From positions 6,422,163 to 6,486,162 of the forward strand of contig OZ023207.1 in assembly GCA_963995525.1 (NCBI GenBank): 64,000 nucleotides of DNA. The letters run 5' to 3'. The DNA comes from Escarpia spicata. Lineage: Eukaryota > Annelida > Polychaeta > Sabellida > Siboglinidae. Below, piece after piece: positions 58,443-64,000 of this stretch (position 1 is its first letter; the number at the start of each line of letters is the position of its first letter). A model generated the notes under the pieces. The model had not been told where the DNA came from. It ran no database searches and saw only the letters and a program-made list of their open reading frames with translations. The position numbers were made by a program, and so were the translations under genes.

Positions 58443-59396
58443 GCAATACTGTTTCTTGATTTATTTTAAAATCTTCCTCGCGCTTTACTTGCAAAGGACT
58501 CACCGCCCTCAGTCTCCACTTCGTTGTATCCGTTGTCTCGTACTCCTCACCATCAAACAATGCAAGCAGAACACGTGGATCTTTCCGTCATTCCTTCGAT
58601 TATGTTTCATCTTTAAAGCTACCACTCGGTGTGCACAAATGGCGTGTGACGTCAATACGTGCGAGTGTGCACATGTCAACTGCCGGCGGCAAATGTTTGT
58701 GAGTTCCATAACTCCAGTATTATCCCGTAAAGAAATGCAACTAGAAGCACAAAAAGTGACGTAGATATTTGGCAAATATAGAAAGTGTATTTAAAGTCCT
58801 ACACTCTTTCATTGTTGCGTTATACTTGACAACAGCGAATACAATTAATGTAAAATACAACAGTAAAAAGTAAATGTCGTTGTGCCGAATGTATATCTTT
58901 TGAGCAATTACTCTTTATCTCGTTTCTATAATGTCTACTTCACATTGCTCAAAATATTGATCTCGTCAAGGAAGATGATCAAATACCTCCAAAACTATGC
59001 ACGCCTTGACGTGTAAAACTACAAGTCCTATAGTCGTCAAATCAGATATTACTTTGACACAGCTAAGTGTTCAAGATGAAGGTTTAAAGCCACTGCGTAA
59101 CGCTGTATGCCACTTTCGTCCAGGAAAAGGCAAACAACTACGGTAGCGCTGCAGAGTCATACATCTAATAATTAAAGCAACGCTGGTAATATACTTCTAA
59201 TTTAATTATTCGTTGTGTAAAATGGTTCAGATTTAATTTATGGCAAATTATAATTTGACTATTTTGAGATGATTTGTTTACACATTTCCACATCAGTACC
59301 TGTCAACACGCCATTCGTAGTACTCACCGCATGTTGCAGTACATTTGCTCTTCAAAACCAGGTAGAATCACTTGGAACATAGAATGACATATATGC
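58443..59396. other. Shared non-coding stretch, U3
   Basis: Collinear with 38638-39592; nothing further. Confidence 0.35.
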
Positions 59397-59419
59397 TCGC
59401 ACGCACGCACGCACGCATG

Positions 59420-59456
<37 letters not shown>
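59397..59456. repeat. Compound (CGCA)n(CA)n microsatellite, U3
   Basis: Shorter CGCA part and longer uninterrupted CA part than U2. Confidence 0.9.
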
Positions 59457-59459
<3 letters not shown>

Positions 59460-61258
59460 GGCGAGGAGTTACCCAGGTCAATTTTTTTTATGACATGTCA
59501 ACTTTCAATGTCGATAATAGCATTGGTATTTCTAAATGTCCTGGGTGTTTACGTTACTGCGCGTTGAACATTGCAGTCATATTCCGGATTAATCCAGGAC
59601 ATCAACTTCTTAGCACAAGAATGAATATGGCGAATGTGTATTGCCCGCCAAATGGTATGTGATCAGCTTATGACGGGGTTCGCAATTTCAGATTTGTGTG
59701 TGGTCACAAAAAGGTCAAATCATAATTAAACATTCACGTTCTAAATAAGATATATTGGAAATATTTTCTAGGCCGGTTGAATTAATTGCAATACACTTTG
59801 ATAATCGGTGCTTTCTCGTGTTCCACATCCAAGGGAACCACTATCATCCTGGTAATACATACTGGGACCGGAATGATGCACTTCATAAAGATACGACACG
59901 TGTAGCGATACTAATATGAAACGTTGTTTTAAACATTGCAACTTACTTAATCCCTTAACCGACCTCGTCGTTCGGGAGACATAAGCGACGCTGCAGCTGG
60001 ATATTGCAACCCCATTTAGCATATCACTGCAAGCTGTTATATACTGTAGTGAACAGCAACATGACAACAATATCTGCAACAAGTGCGATATGTTTAGATG
60101 TTTCTATGTCCGCACTAAAACGGTATCATGATCGACTAAGCGATAGTCGATCACGGCAGTTTGAGTGCTCGCTAAGTCATCGCCTAATAGAGTGAACCAC
60201 AAAACAAAAAATAATGGTTAAATCAGGCGGAACTAGTATTCTATTTCAATACATTAATTAATGCAACGGTTTGTCGTTCACAATCACACTTTGCCGACCG
60301 ACGAATGCTTTAAAACGATTCAGTAATCGTTCACTAATTCGCAACATTTCGCTACACGTTGAACTACTGAGAGATGCAATGTGTGAATCGAAGAAAACGA
60401 AATTGTTGATGTTGTGGTAAGAAGTATTGTAATTGATACTAAAGATTATAATGGATATTCCAATTAATAAACCACAACAGCTCCACGGACGAGGACAAAC
60501 ATGCATCTTCCATAAATCTAAAAGACGAATCGGAGCATGTTCTCGCAAACAGACTGGGGCTTACGTGGACATACCAAGAAGCGATAAAGCAGATGTCAAA
60601 CTGTCAATCACAAGTTAGTAAGGAACGATGCGATTTTACCTCAAACTAATTGCAATAAAAGGTAATTTTGCTGTTTCTGACCCAGAGCTACCAAAAAGTC
60701 CTGAGAAATCATAGCTACACAAAATGGCCGCCAAAAATCTTATTATTGCTAGCAACTATGGTTCTAAGTGAGGTAGACTCACGATTTAACATTTGATTGT
60801 TGTGTTTTCGATATCACATAATTCACTAGATATAATAGACATTTCGCTTGAATATTGTATGAAGGTCAATGGTGCAAAGTCAAGGTCACTCAATGCTATA
60901 CGATGTTACAAAACACAAATACTAATTTAAAATTTGCAAATATTAATTGTATCTTTGGCGGCAACGTGTTTGCAACATATTATGTGGTACTTAAAGAAAT
61001 ATATGCATACATGCGTTACATAATGAGAGGAGAACAGAATGGATTCACACCAACGCCACCTTTACTGCCCACAGGGAAACGAAATATATGCATACATGCG
61101 TTATATAATCAGATGAGAATAGACTGGATACACACCAACGCCACCTTTACTATCCACAGGGAGACTTCTATCCACAAGGATAGACGGATTATTATTTTGA
61201 TCTTAAAGAGGCAATGGGATCAAGGGAAATTTATATATTAAATATATATATATATATT
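59457..61258. other. Shared stretch, U3 counterpart of 18731-20550
   Basis: The minus frame 60548-60258 (96 codons) is identical in sequence to U2. The 85-bp direct duplication lies at about 60996-61164. A 12-bp deletion near 60689 is private to U3. Confidence 0.3.
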
Positions 61259-61311
61259 TAGATGACATCATAATTTGTGTTAAATTTTAACAAAAATTAT
61301 GATGTCATCTA
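61259..61311. repeat. Near-perfect 53-bp palindrome, U3
   Basis: Same sequence as 41474-41526, after an AT microsatellite. Confidence 0.8.
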
Positions 61312-62399
61312 TGCGGTCACGAATGAGAATAGGGTATAGTTATTATATGCTAATTAGGGCACATTCTATAATAATAACTATAATATTATATTGAATGCTA
61401 TTATGATGATCAGCAGATGAAAACCTTCAATTTGACATATTATACGTACATAATGAGACACATATGTAGAGTTGTGGGGGTGTGCATGAGGGGCATACCT
61501 GGCCCATGGCCTATTCCATGTGAACAGTTACCTTCTAGTTTCACTCACAATCACTTAGAATATAAGAATACATTTATTATTATTTGCAACTTTTCAGTTG
61601 GATTGTACATACATTCACCATAAAAGCCCCAAATCACACAAATGTCATAATGTTACAAGTTACAATACGACACAACATTATGTTACAATACTCATAAAAC
61701 ATGTTGTACTAATTAAAATAACGCAACACCAAAGATACTGTTAAGTAAATTACACAAAATCGCCCCATGACGCAACAAACTCAGTATGAGGCGCTTTATA
61801 TTAAAACGTGTACATTGCATTACTATCTTTCATTAAAAAATAAGATACTTTAAATACACTAAACTTAAATCATATAGTTTAAATATAAAAATTGACTGTT
61901 GAGACATACACTAAAATCATGTTATGCAATAACCAACACAAGCCCATTGTAGTTTGAGAATTGAAATTGGCCAAAGGATGACGTTTTTATTGGAAAGTGG
62001 ATTGCTTCTAATGCAGCCACTTTTGGGCATAAAGATAGTAGGAATGTGATGTATAACATGCAAACCAGATGGGAAACTGAACCCTTGTACAGCCCCATCA
62101 AAGTTTCTCAGGCACACATTCCTACAACATGACGACAATATACAGGCATACATTATTTGTCGCTATAGAAGTATAAAACCACTATGAATATAAACCTAAG
62201 CAAACAATACAAACATTCCACCACCAATAGACACATGCAATTACAAAAAGGTGGGGCCATTCCGCCACAAGGTCACCAAGAGGAACCTGTGACCACCCCA
62301 CCGAGACATACACTAAAATCATTAAGTGTTATGGCAGTGTACTAAGCACCATGGAATTAATGAGTTTTTGTAGCGATTTGTGTTCGCCATTGGGACGGG
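61312..62399. other. Shared AT-rich stretch, U3
   Basis: Counterpart of 41527-42613 with the 21-bp direct repeats at about 61901 and 62303. No gene. Confidence 0.4.
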
Positions 62400-63240
62400 T
62401 AACTCATTGAATGATCTTAGTGCATACGGCACATTTCGAATATTTGGTAGTAGCGTATTCAGTTTGACAGCTTGTTTGGTCTTACATCAGGATGGTGAAC
62501 CTCTCGATGGTTGACGTTACAGCCTCCATACCCTGAAGCTGGTGCATTTGACATGGTACAGGATGCGTCCGTGGCTACCGGGTAGGCATTTCAAGGTTCC
62601 TACGATCATTTCGTCCCCTTACTTTAGAAAAGCTGACATTGTCGCATCCGGTGAACGCATTTAATACGGAATACATTAACACACTCTCGGTTCAAGAGAG
62701 CGTGATATCGATATAGGAGACAAGTCGCTGATGTAGCAGTTCCACTGTGTCGTTGAACGTATTGATGACCGACATACCTGTGTGATGCAGGTCACCAGTA
62801 ACAATGTGGCTCAAGAATGGGAACAACTCTGTCTGGTTCTCATCACAGCCCAATAATCATGTAATTGTCTTGACAGACCTGAGTTGTTCACACGATGGTG
62901 AACGCCCTTCTCACTCCGTTGCCTTGGACTGCCATATTTGTAGACATCCCAGACAATGTCAACACACGCTGTGATTCAGTATATGAACCAATTCCGTTGT
63001 TAGATATTGACAGAATGTTGCTGAGGTTCGCGGCTTCAACATGTTGACGGCTGCTGCTCCATCAATGGCAACACAATCAACGCAGTGAGTCGTCGAGCAA
63101 CTGTCTGGTTGAGGCCAAACAACTTTCTCCAAGCAGCATGTGATATCTGCATTCGTTCCAGTGCGCAATTTCCTATTGCGTGACAGAAACTGTGGAAATG
63201 TCTGGTTCTCGTATAAGAAGAACTATGCAATATCATTGTT
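62400..63240 (-). pseudogene. GCDxVSF-type repetitive protein relic, U3
   Basis: Same broken blocks as in U1 and U2. Confidence 0.5.
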
Positions 63241-63769
63241 TCTCACTTGACAAACTACATACAGTTAGGAAAACATGAGCAATCACTTCAGACAGCCGAT
63301 ATATGGATCTAGGACTTTGTCGGACAAGGTTAAAAGTAGCAAATATGAAAATGTTACCCGTAATACCTATATGCTGACATAAAAATAACTGTACATGACG
63401 TAGTTCTTAAGATATGTCATAATTAATTTTAACAGCCGCCATTTAAAAAAATGGTCGATGTCAAAGTCATCGAAAATCAGATGCAACATATTTGAATATA
63501 TTGAAATCACTACCTATACATTCAGAATCAAACTGTTTATTACCAAGTAAAATTTTAAATGTACGAGGAATTATTAACGTTGTGGCGTCAACATACTACA
63601 TTCTTGTTTCCCGTGCTCCCCTCGTGCACACGCAAAACATACAATCAGAAACATTATAAAACTATGCTAAAACAAGTATCAATTTAAACCAAAGCCAACT
63701 GCCAACACATTTAAGTCAGTTGTACATCTATTGACATAAAAATTGAACTTGGTAATATATTATTAATAC
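63241..63769. other. Shared AT-rich DNA, U3
   Basis: Collinear with 43455-43975; nothing seen. Confidence 0.35.
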
Positions 63770-64000
63770 CAGTTTCCTCACCTCGTACTTAGCTCTCCTG
63801 AATTCTTCCCTGCTGCCAGCCACTGATGAACGCCGCGTTCTTCCCAGCCAGTTTCTGCATGATGTCCCTGGAGAACCAACGTGTATCGTTGCCATACAGG
63901 ATGACAGTCTTTGTCTCCGTGCACACCTCCTCACACCAGCTGTGCACTCCAGGCATCCCCGAAGAGCTTCAGTCGACTCGTCCTTCCGCTTATTGACAGT
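63770..64000 (-). mobile_element. LINE-C relic, U3 copy, cut by window edge
   Basis: EN-RT linker end (SREEFRRAKYEVRK) with the same 72-bp deletion as U2; the endonuclease part lies outside the window. Confidence 0.65.

Larger units (their letters stand above)
50177..64000 (+). repeat. Tandem segmental duplication, unit U3 (partial)
   Basis: First 13.8 kb of a third unit, ending within LINE-C. It shares all U2-type deletions, so it derives from the same parent as U2, not directly from U1. Small private changes include a 12-bp deletion near 60689. A receptor C3 and D3 would be expected just beyond the right edge. Confidence 0.9.

Overview
The window is eukaryotic and most likely from an invertebrate animal. 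A mollusc is my best guess: intronless rhodopsin-like receptors expanded in tandem sit among CR1/L2-type LINEs, a Merlin DNA transposon, tRNA-derived SINEs and long CA/GT microsatellites. That guess is inference; nothing here fixes the species. There is one good multi-exon gene and nothing bacterial: no operons, CRISPR arrays or free-standing tRNA/rRNA genes were seen.

Layout. Positions 1-5750 are single copy. They hold an SGNH-hydrolase-like relic at the left edge (minus strand), a TATA-driven three-exon gene for a 233-residue predicted secreted protein (1065-2430), two SINE copies and low-complexity DNA. From about 5755 to the right edge the window is a direct tandem segmental duplication: unit U1 (5755-30376, 24.6 kb), U2 (30377-50176, 19.8 kb) and U3 (50177-64000, cut by the edge). 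By eye U2 and U3 differ by about one percent or less, and U1 differs from both by a few percent plus several indels.

Each unit carries, in order: a GAT-rich repeat; a dead Merlin transposase (minus); a deleted CR1 LINE (plus); a receptor pseudogene truncated after TM3 (A); in U1 only, an intact receptor (B); the 3' end of a second LINE; a TM7-only receptor relic (E); a SINE; a CA microsatellite; a long stretch with palindromes; a minus-strand relic of a repetitive protein family; the endonuclease of a third LINE (minus); a GT microsatellite over 300 bp; an intact receptor (C); a receptor pseudogene (D); and a second CR1 piece carrying the end of an SGNH esterase domain and the endonuclease.

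The plausible functional products are the secreted protein and three receptors: B1 (303 residues), C1 and C2 (313 residues each). All three receptors are single-exon and replace the usual DRY and NPxxY motifs (FKM or CKM, and NSxxY). A, B and C share a 5' block with a 10-bp palindrome 220-221 bp before the ATG, and the paralogues share 3' flanks, so the array grew by copying a gene-plus-flanks module. The clearest evolutionary event is a 2,724-bp difference matching the spacing of the A and B modules. It explains why U2 and U3 lack receptor B.
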